NCBI GenBank assembly: GCA_963613665.1
Contig: CAVEAL010000032.1
Span: 1 to 18,805, forward strand
DNA length: 18,805 nt
Direction: 5' to 3'
Origin: F23-B02 sp963613665
GTDB lineage: Bacteria; Bacillota; Clostridia; Oscillospirales; Oscillospiraceae
Under the pieces are notes generated by a model. The model made no database searches and was not told the DNA's origin. It saw nothing but the letters and a program-made list of their open reading frames with translations. This document shows positions 1 through 6,765 of the stretch, piece after piece (positions within the stretch are counted from its first letter, which is position 1; the number at the start of each line of letters is the position of its first letter). The position numbers and the translations under genes are program-made.

Positions 1-59
1 AATGCTCGGCGGAAAAGTGCAGTCAAAAAAGTCCCTCGGGGGACTTTTTTGACAAACTG
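1..59 (-). repeat. Dispersed palindromic repeat, copy A (cut by the window edge)
   Basis: This is the reverse complement of the sequence near the right end of the window (18712-18770), matching over about 59 bases apart from a three-for-two base change near position 19-21. Its core at 22-53 is a perfect 14-base inverted repeat (GTCAAAAAAGTCCC) around a 4-base loop. The match starts at base 1, so the element probably extends beyond the window. It contains no gene. The T-run on each side of the palindrome could let it act as a transcription terminator in either direction. Confidence 0.8.
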
Positions 60-80
60 AAGGCTCCCATCGGGAGCCTT
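60..80. terminator. Hairpin downstream of tRNA-Ser(TGA), next to repeat copy A
   Basis: A perfect 9-base stem (AAGGCTCCC / GGGAGCCTT) closes on a 3-base loop, with A/T-rich flanks including six T residues at 82-87 on the plus strand. It lies just past the 3' end of the minus-strand tRNA-Ser(TGA) and most likely ends that transcript. On the minus strand the T-run after the stem is weak, so the neighbouring repeat hairpin may do part of the work. Confidence 0.6.
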
Positions 81-86
81 ATTTTT

Positions 87-175
87 TGGCGGAGAGTGTG
101 GGATTCGAACCCACGTGGGCGTGAGCCCAAACGGTTTTCAAGACCGCCTCGTTATGACCACTTCGATAACTCTCC
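87..175 (-). tRNA. tRNA-Ser, anticodon TGA
   Basis: The minus strand folds as a class II tRNA. The acceptor stem pairs GGAGAGT (169-175) with ACTCTCC (91-97), followed by discriminator G and an encoded CCA tail (87-89). The TTCGAAT element of the T arm is present, and a long variable arm, typical of serine tRNAs, follows the anticodon arm. The anticodon loop CTTGAAA places TGA at 138-140, decoding UCN serine codons. Only about 20 bases separate it from the hairpin behind the upstream tRNA-Ser(GCT), so it may be processed from a shared transcript or use a promoter not evident here. Confidence 0.95.
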
Positions 176-195
176 GGATATTCAATTCGGCTTAG

Positions 196-228
196 TGAAA
201 AGAGCACACTTAAAGTGTGCTCTTTTCA
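196..228 (-). terminator. Hairpin between the two tRNA-Ser genes
   Basis: A perfect inverted repeat with 15-base arms (TGAAAAGAGCACACT and its complement) and a 3-base TAA loop. It directly abuts the CCA end of tRNA-Ser(GCT) at 229 and ends in a short T-run on either strand. It looks like an intrinsic terminator or a processing structure for the upstream tRNA. Confidence 0.7.
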
Positions 229-320
229 TGGCGCAGAAGGAGGGATTTGAACCCTCGCGCGCTTTTGACACGCCTACTCCCTTAGCAGGGGAGCCCCTTC
301 GGCCTCTTGGGTACTTCTGC
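229..320 (-). tRNA. tRNA-Ser, anticodon GCT
   Basis: The minus strand forms a second class II tRNA. The acceptor stem pairs GCAGAAG (314-320) with CTTCTGC (233-239), then discriminator G at 232 and an encoded CCA tail (229-231). The anticodon stem CTCCC/GGGAG closes the loop CTGCTAA, giving anticodon GCT at 284-286, which reads AGC and AGU serine codons. A long variable arm and the TTCAAAT T-loop element are visible. A strong promoter lies just upstream. Confidence 0.95.
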
Positions 321-336
321 ACATTGCCGCTGAAAT

Positions 337-365
337 ATAATAGCATAGCCCGGCAGCTATGTCAA
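337..365 (-). promoter_or_regulatory. SigA-type promoter for the tRNA-Ser genes
   Basis: Reading the minus strand, a consensus -35 box TTGACA (360-365) is followed by a 17-base spacer and the -10 box TATTAT (337-342), about 16 bases before the tRNA-Ser(GCT) 5' end. That is the spacing expected for a stable RNA promoter. Confidence 0.85.
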
Positions 366-409
366 GAAATTTATTCTTTAATATTGACCGCCGGATCTGC
401 CGCTGCAAA

Positions 410-450
410 GCGCAGCCATCCAGGCATACTTATGCTTCGGATAACTGCGC
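410..450 (-). terminator. Imperfect long hairpin downstream of uppP
   Basis: Arms GCGCAG/CTGCGC and ATCC/GGAT, separated by a two-base mismatch, enclose an inner GCATA-CT-TATGC hairpin. On the minus strand it is followed only by a short TTT, so terminator function for asnA-uppP is a guess from position. The rest of 366-471 holds nothing else I recognise. Confidence 0.35.
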
Positions 451-471
451 TTTAATTTGCCGGCAGGCTGC

Positions 472-1284
472 TTATTTAAGCAGAAAATACGCAATTACGA
501 CCGTGCCGAGGATGATGCGGTACCAGCCGAAGACCTTGAAGTCCTTTTTCTTTATATAGCTCATGAGGAACTTTATGACCGCGATCGACACGAAAAACGC
601 CACGAGGCAGCCGACGATGAGCGTTATAAGCTCAGCGCCCGTGAACGAAAAGCCGAAGGCCAGCAGCTTCAGAAGCGACACTCCGACCATGACGGGAACG
701 GCGAGGAAGAAGGTGAACTCCGCTGCCGCAACGCGCGACACGCCGATGATAAGCCCTCCTATGATAGTCGAGCCGCTGCGCGAGGTACCGGGAATGATCG
801 ACAACGCCTGGAACAGGCCGATGATGAGCGCGTCCCTGTATGATATCTCCTCAAGGGTCCTGACTCTCGGCTCACGGCCGCGGTTCCAGTTTTCGATTAC
901 TATGAATGCGATACCGTAGACGATGAGCGCCGCCGCGACTACATAGCAGTTATCAACAAAATCGAGGACGAGGTACGCGGCAAAGCCGGGGATGCAGGCT
1001 ATGACGACCTTGAACCACAGGACAAAGGTGTCCTTTTTTATAACGCTGCCGTTTTTCTTTTTGCTCTGAAACGGCCACATTCTGTCCCAATACAGGATTA
1101 TGACGGCAAGTATGGCGCCGAGCTGGATGACATACAGGAACATCTCCCGAAACTCGGGCGTGACGTTCATATGGATAAACTCATCGACCAGCAGCATGTG
1201 GCCGGTGCTCGAAATGGGCAGCCATTCGGTTACGCCCTCAACTATGCCGATGATTATTACTTTTATGAGTTCGATAAGATCCAT
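472..1284 (-). CDS. uppP: Undecaprenyl-diphosphate phosphatase UppP (BacA)
   Basis: Integral membrane enzyme that dephosphorylates undecaprenyl diphosphate to regenerate the lipid carrier for peptidoglycan and other wall polymers; over-expression is known to give bacitracin resistance. The 270 residues match the usual family length. The first signature, EGVTEWLPISSTGH at residues 16-29, carries the conserved glutamates and histidine. The second, PGTSRSG at 165-171, carries the catalytic-site serine and arginine. Several hydrophobic segments are evident, including about 48-65, 90-130, 170-215 and 250-270. The ATG start is preceded by AAGGTGG at a suitable distance. It lies 21 bases after asnA, so the two are probably co-transcribed. 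I see nothing unusual in it. Confidence 0.97.
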   Translation of the reverse strand: MDLIELIKVIIIGIVEGVTEWLPISSTGHMLLVDEFIHMNVTPEFREMFLYVIQLGAILAVIILYWDRMWPFQSKKKNGSVIKKDTFVLWFKVVIACIPGFAAYLVLDFVDNCYVVAAALIVYGIAFIVIENWNRGREPRVRTLEEISYRDALIIGLFQALSIIPGTSRSGSTIIGGLIIGVSRVAAAEFTFFLAVPVMVGVSLLKLLAFGFSFTGAELITLIVGCLVAFFVSIAVIKFLMSYIKKKDFKVFGWYRIILGTVVIAYFLLK

Positions 1285-1305
1285 GTAACCACCTTATGCG
1301 TCCGC

Positions 1306-2319
1306 TTACAGGAGCATGACTCCCTTTTCCGCGCAAACCTCCTCGGTGTGCTTATCCCAGATGGATACCTGCACCTCGCCAATATGCGCCTTGCCGAGCA
1401 GGAGCATCGAAACGCGCGACTGGCCTATACCGCCGCCGATGGTGAGGGGCAGCTCTCCGTTCAAGAGCATTTTGTGATACGGAAGCTCCCTGCGGTCGTC
1501 GCAGCCGGAAAGGCGAAGCTGCCTGTCGAGCGACTCGGGATCGACGCGTATGCCCATGGAGGATATCTCGATGGCGCAGTCGAGCCAATCGCACCAGAAC
1601 AGGATATCGCCGTTGAGCGACCAGTCGTCATAGTCGGGAGCGCGTCCGTCGTGCGGCTTGCCGGAGCGCAACGCTCCGCCGATGCCGATGATGAAAACGG
1701 TCTTGTGCTCGCGGGTAAAGGCGTTCTCGCGCTGCTTTGCCGTCATGTCGGGGTACATGTCCTCAAGCTCCTGTGAGGTGACGAAGGTAACATTGCGCTC
1801 GAGCTTGGGCAGGCACTGAAGCTGGGGATAGATGGCCTGCATGGTGTCCTGCGTATCGCACAGGGCCTTGACGATGTCCATAACGGTGAGCTTGAGATAA
1901 TCGATATTGCGGTTTTCCGTCAGAATGACCTTCTCCCAGTCCCATTGATCGACGTAAACCGAGTGCAGGTTATCCAGCTCATCCTCGTCGCGGCGTATGG
2001 CGTCCATATCGGTGTAAAGTCCCTTGCCGGGGTAGAAGTTGTAGCGCTTGAGCGCAAGGCGCTTCCACTTTGCAAGCGACTGTACGACCTGTGCGGTCGC
2101 ATCCGAGCGCAGGATATCGAACGATACCGGACGCTCGTAGCCGTTGAGGTTATCGTTAAGTCCGGAATCGGAATCGACAAACAGAGGCGCGGACACACGG
2201 TAAAGATTCAACAGTGCCGCGAGCCTGTCCTCAAACAGGCGCTTGAGAAGGCTGATGGCCTTCTGTGTGTCGTAAACGCTGAGGATACTTTTGTATCCGT
2301 CCGGAATTCTGATCTCCAT
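1306..2319 (-). CDS. asnA: Aspartate-ammonia ligase (asparagine synthetase A)
   Basis: Cytosolic enzyme that makes asparagine from aspartate, ammonia and ATP; it is structurally related to class II aminoacyl-tRNA synthetases of the AspRS type. The 337 residues fit the family (about 330-345). The N-terminal run from YKSILSVYDTQKAI through SAPLFVDSDSGLNDNLNG and the glycine-rich GGGIGQSRVSMLLL near the C terminus are characteristic of AsnA. The start is well supported: ATG follows AAGGAGG by seven bases. The next gene downstream is uppP. In many Firmicutes asparagine genes are under T-box control, but the 69 bases between this start and the upstream gene are too short for one. A hairpin with a T-run sits there instead. 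Confidence 0.96.
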   Translation of the reverse strand: MEIRIPDGYKSILSVYDTQKAISLLKRLFEDRLAALLNLYRVSAPLFVDSDSGLNDNLNGYERPVSFDILRSDATAQVVQSLAKWKRLALKRYNFYPGKGLYTDMDAIRRDEDELDNLHSVYVDQWDWEKVILTENRNIDYLKLTVMDIVKALCDTQDTMQAIYPQLQCLPKLERNVTFVTSQELEDMYPDMTAKQRENAFTREHKTVFIIGIGGALRSGKPHDGRAPDYDDWSLNGDILFWCDWLDCAIEISSMGIRVDPESLDRQLRLSGCDDRRELPYHKMLLNGELPLTIGGGIGQSRVSMLLLGKAHIGEVQVSIWDKHTEEVCAEKGVMLL

Positions 2320-2352
2320 GGTTTTCCTCCTTGGTTTGTGGTAACAATATAT

Positions 2353-2377
2353 AAAAGCCCATCGCTGATGGGCTTTT
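2353..2377. terminator. Hairpin between the DUF4364 gene and asnA
   Basis: An 11-base stem (AAAAGCCCATC / GATGGGCTTTT) with a 3-base loop and T-runs on both strands. It can terminate the minus-strand DUF4364 transcript before asnA. Read-through or attenuation into asnA is possible, because no convincing separate asnA promoter was found. Confidence 0.75.
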
Positions 2378-2388
2378 TTTACCCTTTT

Positions 2389-2928
2389 TTATCCTTTTTT
2401 ATCCTCGGGCTTTTTATCTAAAAGCTCGATTATTTTGCAGTATATCTCCTCTGCCCTGTCGCGGAAGTTTTCTTCGATGCGCTCGGCCTGCTGTTCGCCG
2501 GACGAGAGGATATTGAGCCTTATTATCTCGCCCTTGCCGTCGCTCATTGCAAGAGTAACAAAACAGCCGCTGTCGCGGTTGCGGTGCTGCGCCGTTATCA
2601 TGGAAAGGCGGCGCAGGCGCTCCGCCTCCGGAGCGATTATCTTCTCCGCTCTCTTGCGCACGGAAAAAGGCAGGCTGCTCTCTACCGTTTCGCCCGCATC
2701 CGCGCCGCGCTTACTGACGCGCAGGCCGGTCTCCTCCTCTATTACGAGGCCGCTTTCTATAAGCTCGGCAAGGCAGTCGGAATATTCAAAATAGCCGAAG
2801 CCCTCGTCGCACTGCTGAGTAAAGTCCTGAAGGTCGATAGGCGCAACTATGCCCGGCAGACGGCGCAGGATAAACAGTATCAGAATTTTTATATCAAGCT
2901 TTTCATGGATAAAGCCGTATCTTTCCAT
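2389..2928 (-). CDS. DUF4364 family protein (winged-helix-like)
   Basis: A 179-residue cytosolic protein matching the clostridial DUF4364 family as I remember it: an N-terminal LDIKILILFILRRL segment, a central GYFEYSDCLAELIESG region and an SSLPFSVRKRAE motif. The N-terminal 75 residues read like a winged-helix DNA- or RNA-binding fold, but no member has a function I can name. The C terminus is charged and lysine-rich (KKPEDKKG), and the coding repeat GGATAAAAAA continues past the stop codon. ATG is preceded by GGGAGAG. It has its own SigA promoter and is followed by a terminator, so it is probably transcribed alone. Confidence 0.8.
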   Translation of the reverse strand: MERYGFIHEKLDIKILILFILRRLPGIVAPIDLQDFTQQCDEGFGYFEYSDCLAELIESGLVIEEETGLRVSKRGADAGETVESSLPFSVRKRAEKIIAPEAERLRRLSMITAQHRNRDSGCFVTLAMSDGKGEIIRLNILSSGEQQAERIEENFRDRAEEIYCKIIELLDKKPEDKKG

Positions 2929-2948
2929 AGCACTCTCCCGGAAAACGT

Positions 2949-2977
2949 ATTATACATTCAAATTGCCGATAAGTAAA
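2949..2977 (-). promoter_or_regulatory. SigA-type promoter for the DUF4364 gene
   Basis: On the minus strand, -35 TTTACT (2972-2977), a 17-base spacer and a perfect -10 TATAAT (2949-2954) lie about 20 bases before the start codon. The -35 box overlaps the region just after the stop of the upstream small membrane gene. Confidence 0.75.
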
Positions 2978-2979
2978 CA

Positions 2980-3165
2980 CTAATTGCTCTTTTTATAAGC
3001 ATCGATGCATATGAATATGACAACGACCGTCGTTATGTGCATGATGATGCTCTTAGGTGAAAACGGCACGGTCTTTGAGCTTATAAGCCCGAAGTCGGCC
3101 ATTATCATGGCAAAAAGTATCAGCACCTCAACGGCTATGAGAATAAGCCAGATTTTTCTGTTCAT
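2980..3165 (-). CDS. Small membrane protein, 61 residues, unknown function
   Basis: Starting at the ATG at 3165 gives a 61-residue peptide, MNRKIWLILIAVEV onwards. It has two hydrophobic segments, about residues 5-20 and 43-56, joined by a short loop containing SSKTVPFSPKS. It ends in the basic, hydrophilic AYKKSN. I chose this start over an in-frame upstream start at 3240 because GGGAGG sits eight bases before it and a consensus promoter lies at 3197-3225, which would make the longer version begin upstream of its own promoter. I do not recognise the family. It stands alone, divergent from the conserved plus-strand gene and followed by the DUF4364 promoter. Confidence 0.65.
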   Translation of the reverse strand: MNRKIWLILIAVEVLILFAMIMADFGLISSKTVPFSPKSIIMHITTVVVIFICIDAYKKSN

Positions 3166-3196
3166 GCTGCTGCCTCCCACTATTTCTCTAACATAT

Positions 3197-3225
3197 ATAA
3201 TAATACATACTTTTCTTTTTGTAAA
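3197..3225 (-). promoter_or_regulatory. SigA-type promoter for the 61-residue membrane protein
   Basis: On the minus strand, -35 TTTACA (3220-3225), a 17-base spacer and -10 TATTAT (3197-3202) lie about 30 bases before the chosen ATG. This supports the short reading of the gene. Confidence 0.75.
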
Positions 3226-3236
3226 TCCAATATTCT

Positions 3237-3264
3237 TCACATTTTCAGGCCGTGCGCATAGACT
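3237..3264 (+). promoter_or_regulatory. Candidate SigE-type (sporulation, mother-cell) promoter
   Basis: TCACATT, 13 bases, then CATAGACT resembles the Bacillus subtilis SigE pattern (about TCATATT, 13-14 bases, CATACAAT). No SigA-like pair is evident upstream of the plus-strand gene at 3307. The inferred transcript start would be near 3271, leaving a short leader with a good ribosome binding site. This rests on pattern matching by eye. Confidence 0.4.
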
Positions 3265-3306
3265 GTACTGAAGTTTTCTTCAATTAAAACCTTGGGAGGT
3301 ATATTT

Positions 3307-4095
3307 ATGGCAGACAGGGTCGTGCCCGGTCCGGTCAGTGATAACGACTGCATAAAACAGGCCGTATGCATCAGTACACGAAAGATAATGGATGCCTGCC
3401 GCGACAAGGACTGCATCGAGGATCTGCGCGTTTATCCAACGGCGAGCTCTCTTCCCTACATAGAGAGCGCATTCAGCGTGCGTCCAAAATGTGCGCAGCT
3501 TCTGCAATGCGAGGTCAAGGTCAGCGATATCTGCCTTAACCGCGGCTACTACACCGTTGATGTCACCTACTTTTACAAGATAAACGGCGAGACGTTTCCG
3601 GCAAATCAGAGCTTCACGGGGCTTGCCGTGTTTGACAAGCGCGTGATGCTCTTCGGTTCCGAGGGCAGGGTCAGGAGCTTTTCCTCAGGCGGAGCAGGTG
3701 CTGCGGATATCGACAGCAGCATGCCCTTCGCCGAGGTTGATGCCGTCGATCCAATCGCACTGCACATGACGCTTGCCGAGACCGCTCTGCCCGATCCCGG
3801 CATCGATCAGCGGGACATTCCGCAGGGCATACTCGATTCCTTCGGCGAGGAGATTTCCGTAAGCGGCGGCACGCGCCACGTTTATGTGACCCTCGGTCAG
3901 TTTTCCATCATCCGCCTTGAGCGCAATACACAGCTTCTGATCCCGGCTTACGACTACTGCCTGCCGGATAAGGAGTGCGTCGGCTCCGGAGAGGATGACC
4001 CCTGCACCATGTTCGGCCGCATAAGCTTTCCCGTTGATGAGTTCTTCCCTCCCGACAGCACCGAGTCCGCTGCCGACTACAAAAGCATGGTGTGA
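3307..4095 (+). CDS. Conserved clostridial protein of unknown function, 262 residues
   Basis: A soluble protein with no signal peptide or membrane segment. It begins ADRVVPGPVSDNDCIKQAVC and contains several spaced cysteines, a CRDKDCIEDLRVY segment near residue 35 and, near the C terminus, RLERNTQLLIPAYDYCLPDKEC followed by FPVDEFFPP (the first split here into RLERNTQLLIPAYDY and CLPDKEC). I recall close relatives with these motifs across Clostridia annotated only as hypothetical, and know no function. The start is the ATG seven bases after GGGAGG; an in-frame TTG at 3292 would overlap that site. A SigE-like promoter upstream hints at expression in the mother cell during sporulation, perhaps as a coat-associated protein, but that is inference. 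It converges on yebC across a shared terminator. Confidence 0.8.
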   Translation: MADRVVPGPVSDNDCIKQAVCISTRKIMDACRDKDCIEDLRVYPTASSLPYIESAFSVRPKCAQLLQCEVKVSDICLNRGYYTVDVTYFYKINGETFPANQSFTGLAVFDKRVMLFGSEGRVRSFSSGGAGAADIDSSMPFAEVDAVDPIALHMTLAETALPDPGIDQRDIPQGILDSFGEEISVSGGTRHVYVTLGQFSIIRLERNTQLLIPAYDYCLPDKECVGSGEDDPCTMFGRISFPVDEFFPPDSTESAADYKSMV

Positions 4096-4103
4096 GCAGA
4101 GCA

Positions 4104-4135
4104 AAAAAGTCAAGGACGCATGTCCTTGACTTTTT
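4104..4135. terminator. Bidirectional terminator between the unknown gene and yebC
   Basis: A perfect 14-base stem (AAAAAGTCAAGGAC and complement) with a 4-base GCAT loop, A-run on the left and T-run on the right, midway between two convergent stop codons. It should terminate both transcripts. Confidence 0.9.
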
Positions 4136-4145
4136 ACATATCAGA

Positions 4146-4880
4146 TCACTCTTCCCAGTTGTGCCAGACGTTCTGAACGTCGTCGTTATCCTCGAACATG
4201 TCAAGCATCTTCTGCATGTTCTTGATATCGTCCTCGCTCGTGAGCTTTATGTAGCCGTTCTGGGGGAGCATTTCCACCTGCGCCGACAGCAGCTTATAGC
4301 CTGCCGCGCTGATCTTATCGGCAACGGGAGCAACATCGTCGGGTGCGGTGTAGACGATAAAGGTCTCTCCGTCGGGCTCAAAATCGTCGGCTCCGGCATC
4401 AAGGACCTCCATCATGACCTCGTCCTCGTCAAGCTCCTCATCCTCGTTATCGATCACGATAACGCCCTTCTTATCGAAGGACCATGATACGCAGTTTGCT
4501 GCGCCGAGGTTTCCGCCGTATTTATCGAAGTAATGGCGTATCTCACCGGCCGTACGGTTGCGGTTATCGGTCATTGTCTCGACTATGACGGCGACACCGG
4601 AGGGACCGTAGCCTTCGTAAACTATCTTCTCGTAGTTATCGGTGTTGCCTGCGCCGAGCGCCTTGTCGATGGTGCGCTTGATGTTATCGTTAGGCATATT
4701 CGCGGCCTTGGCCTTGGTGATGACCGCTGCCAGGCGCGAGTTATTATTCGGATCGCCGCTGCCGCCTTCTTTGACGGCGACTATCATTTCACGGGCGATC
4801 TTGGTAAACGCCTGGGCGCGTTTTGCGTCAGCCGCGCCTTTGGTCTTCTGTATATTATGCCATTTGGAATGTCCGGACAT
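4146..4880 (-). CDS. yebC: YebC/PmpR family protein
   Basis: A 244-residue cytosolic protein of the near-universal YebC family (PF01709), long annotated as a transcriptional regulator and more recently reported to act in translation, relieving ribosome stalling at proline-rich stretches. The diagnostic N terminus GHSKWHNIQKTKGAADAKRA is intact (residues 3-22). KAANMPNDNIKRTIDKALG follows at about 58-76, and the family's YEGYGPSGVAVIVE segment and its acidic linker near residues 145-152 are present. ATG follows AGAGGAG at good spacing. It has its own promoter and terminator, so it appears to be a single-gene unit. The length is normal. Confidence 0.97.
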   Translation of the reverse strand: MSGHSKWHNIQKTKGAADAKRAQAFTKIAREMIVAVKEGGSGDPNNNSRLAAVITKAKAANMPNDNIKRTIDKALGAGNTDNYEKIVYEGYGPSGVAVIVETMTDNRNRTAGEIRHYFDKYGGNLGAANCVSWSFDKKGVIVIDNEDEELDEDEVMMEVLDAGADDFEPDGETFIVYTAPDDVAPVADKISAAGYKLLSAQVEMLPQNGYIKLTSEDDIKNMQKMLDMFEDNDDVQNVWHNWEE

Positions 4881-4926
4881 ATAAAAACAGCTCCTCTAAT
4901 AGTATTGTTGCGAATTAACGGCAGTT

Positions 4927-4955
4927 ATTTTATCACAAATTACCGTTCATGACAA
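4927..4955 (-). promoter_or_regulatory. SigA-type promoter for yebC
   Basis: On the minus strand, -35 TTGTCA (4950-4955), a 17-base spacer and -10 TAAAAT (4927-4932), in the 82-base gap after the DUF1015 gene. The leader to the yebC start is about 40 bases. Confidence 0.75.
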
Positions 4956-4962
4956 GAGTAAT

Positions 4963-6192
4963 TTACCGTATCCTGCGGCATTCGAGATAATAGCGCTTAT
5001 CGTTGCCGTGGCCGATGGAAAAGCTTTTCTTCGGGAACGGCCCGCTTCTCATTACCGAGGAAAAGAGCTCCGCTTTTTCCATGCGCGGCAGAAGTATGCC
5101 CGCGCAGCCGAAGCGCTGCGACATTTCGACGCACTCGCAGTCACCGTGGATATAGTCGATATATCCCCCGTGGCGCTCGGTATACGCCTTGCAGAAATCC
5201 TCGCATCTGCCGATAAGCTGCCCTATTGTGAGACCGGAGACGTTGAGGCTCTCCATCCCCTCTCCCGTTACGAGCTCGATGCTCCTGCCCTCGCCTGCGT
5301 TGCCGGCAAAAAAGGCCTTTGCCTCGGCAAAGAAATCAGCGGGATCAGTGTCAAAAAGGACCTTGTGTATCGGCTCGAAGGTAATGGCCGCATCGTGTAT
5401 ATTCACAAGCTCTGCAAGCGCATACCTTGCGGGAGCACTTTCGAGCTCAGACGCAGGAAGGGTCTTTTTGATCTCCTCCCAATGGCGCTTTGCTGCGGCA
5501 AGGCTGTGGTTTCCGTCGCCCATGGCAAAAACTATGGCATTGTCCCCAGAGCCGTACTTGCGGCGCAGGATCTCGGGGTCAGCAAGCTTTTCGGCGGCAC
5601 AGGCAAGCTTTTGCTTATCAGCAACGAGCCAGCCGGTTATGCTGCCGCCGTCCTGCATAAGCTCAAAGTCATATACCTTCTCACCCTTTGTTACCGAGGA
5701 AAAAACAATATTGTCCGGATCGTCCATGAATATCATGATGTGCGGCATCTCAAGCGGCGCATTGCGGCGGATCCTGACGCGCGGCGGGAGTCTGTCCTCC
5801 ACCGTGTGCTCTGTAGCGCGAATGGGGCTGTGCGTTCCCTCCGTCCAGTCGTAGGCTTCGAGGTCGAACATGCCCATTATGCCGCGGCGCACGGCCCCGT
5901 TTTTAAGCTTGCGCTCAAGGTAGATATAGCTGTCGGGACAGCTCGTGAATACGCCGTCATCAAGATAACGCCGCATTTCGGCGTTTATCTTAACGCTCTC
6001 GGTCTCGGGATCCTTCGTGCCGAGCTCGGCCTCCGGCAGCATGAGCTTGAGCGTTGACGGCGCGTCACCGACTATGCGGCGCACCTGCTGCCAATACTCG
6101 GGCTCGGATGTAAACTGATCGCAGGCGACGACGCTCCAGCGATGCATGTCACCCTTTGGCAGAAGTATATCCGCCGGTTTGAATATCTGCAT
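4963..6192 (-). CDS. DUF1015 family protein
   Basis: A 409-residue soluble protein of the DUF1015 family (PF06245). It begins IFKPADILLPKGDMHRWSVV, close to the family's usual N terminus, and carries the hallmark FAMGDGNHSLAAAKRHWEE near residues 219-237. The conserved GDGNHS suggests a catalytic or ligand site, but I know no established reaction, so I name none. The start codon directly follows the TAA stop of the NUDIX gene (TAAATG), and its GGAGG site lies inside that gene's last codons, so translation is probably coupled. It is the last gene of the glpK-NUDIX-DUF1015 unit. No clear terminator follows before the yebC promoter. Confidence 0.88.
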   Translation of the reverse strand: MQIFKPADILLPKGDMHRWSVVACDQFTSEPEYWQQVRRIVGDAPSTLKLMLPEAELGTKDPETESVKINAEMRRYLDDGVFTSCPDSYIYLERKLKNGAVRRGIMGMFDLEAYDWTEGTHSPIRATEHTVEDRLPPRVRIRRNAPLEMPHIMIFMDDPDNIVFSSVTKGEKVYDFELMQDGGSITGWLVADKQKLACAAEKLADPEILRRKYGSGDNAIVFAMGDGNHSLAAAKRHWEEIKKTLPASELESAPARYALAELVNIHDAAITFEPIHKVLFDTDPADFFAEAKAFFAGNAGEGRSIELVTGEGMESLNVSGLTIGQLIGRCEDFCKAYTERHGGYIDYIHGDCECVEMSQRFGCAGILLPRMEKAELFSSVMRSGPFPKKSFSIGHGNDKRYYLECRRIR

Positions 6193-6765
6193 TTACAGCA
6201 CCTCCAAGGCTATCTGCGTCCACGTTTCCATACTGTCGAAATTATTCTCCAGCTCCTGCTTTGTCATCCAGAGCCCCTCGAGCTTTTCCGTCTCTCTGAC
6301 GGACACCTCGCCCTCGACCGGCAGAATGAAGCATGCGCCGAGGTGGACGCTGCCGACGGCGTTCGAGTCGTCGTTTATAAAGCCGCAGGGTATGAGCTCG
6401 CCGTGAGAGACAAGCCCGACCTCCTCATGTATCTCGCGCCAGAGGCCGCGCATGAGCATGTCGCCCTGCTCGTCAACGGGGTTTATATGTCCTCCGATGC
6501 CGATGGATATCCTGCCGTGCAGGCGCGCCTCGCCGCCTTTATTGAGTCTGCGCGTGACGAATATCTCCTCGCCGCGGCGCAGTATCACATAAGGTATGAT
6601 CTGCTTGAAGTCCGGCCGTTCCTCCGCCTCGGGGCGCGGCATGAACTCGTGCTCATTTCTGATTATATTAAAAAGCTCATCGGTGCAGTCGGTGATAAGT
6701 CCGTTGCATCCCGATATGAAGCGCTCTATCTTTTCGCGCTTTACGACCAATACCTGTTCCATCAT
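6193..6765 (-). CDS. NUDIX hydrolase-like phosphoesterase
   Basis: About 190 residues with a NUDIX core: IGIGGHINPVDEQGD followed by GLWREIHEEVGLV, the REIHEEVG part at about residues 110-117 holding the metal-binding glutamates. Compared with the canonical box (G, five residues, E, seven residues, REUxEExGU) there are a few extra residues between the GGHIN glycine and REIHEEVG, which I believe is a trait of this subfamily. Substrate is unknown. Start choice is uncertain: the ATG at 6765 overlaps the glpK stop by ATGA, a second ATG follows at 6762, and a GTG lies upstream at 6774. It is tightly coupled to glpK before it and the DUF1015 gene after it. Confidence 0.85.
   Translation of the reverse strand: MMEQVLVVKREKIERFISGCNGLITDCTDELFNIIRNEHEFMPRPEAEERPDFKQIIPYVILRRGEEIFVTRRLNKGGEARLHGRISIGIGGHINPVDEQGDMLMRGLWREIHEEVGLVSHGELIPCGFINDDSNAVGSVHLGACFILPVEGEVSVRETEKLEGLWMTKQELENNFDSMETWTQIALEVL

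Noticed and set aside
96..455. 119-codon plus-strand open frame across the tRNA genes
   Set aside because: It reads through two tRNA-Ser genes, a hairpin and the tRNA promoter. Such frames over tRNAs are common false genes.
2320..2388. T-box or other riboswitch in front of asnA
   Set aside because: The gap is only 69 bases and holds a plain terminator hairpin; no T-box sequence or specifier stem fits.
2374..2405. Tandem repeat of TTTTTTATCC near the end of the DUF4364 gene
   Set aside because: Only two to three short units, partly encoding the lysine-rich tail; likely slippage in A/T-rich sequence with no evident role.
5008..6057. 349-codon open frame antisense to the DUF1015 gene
   Set aside because: No protein family is recognisable and the opposite strand carries a clear DUF1015 gene with a good start and ribosome binding site.
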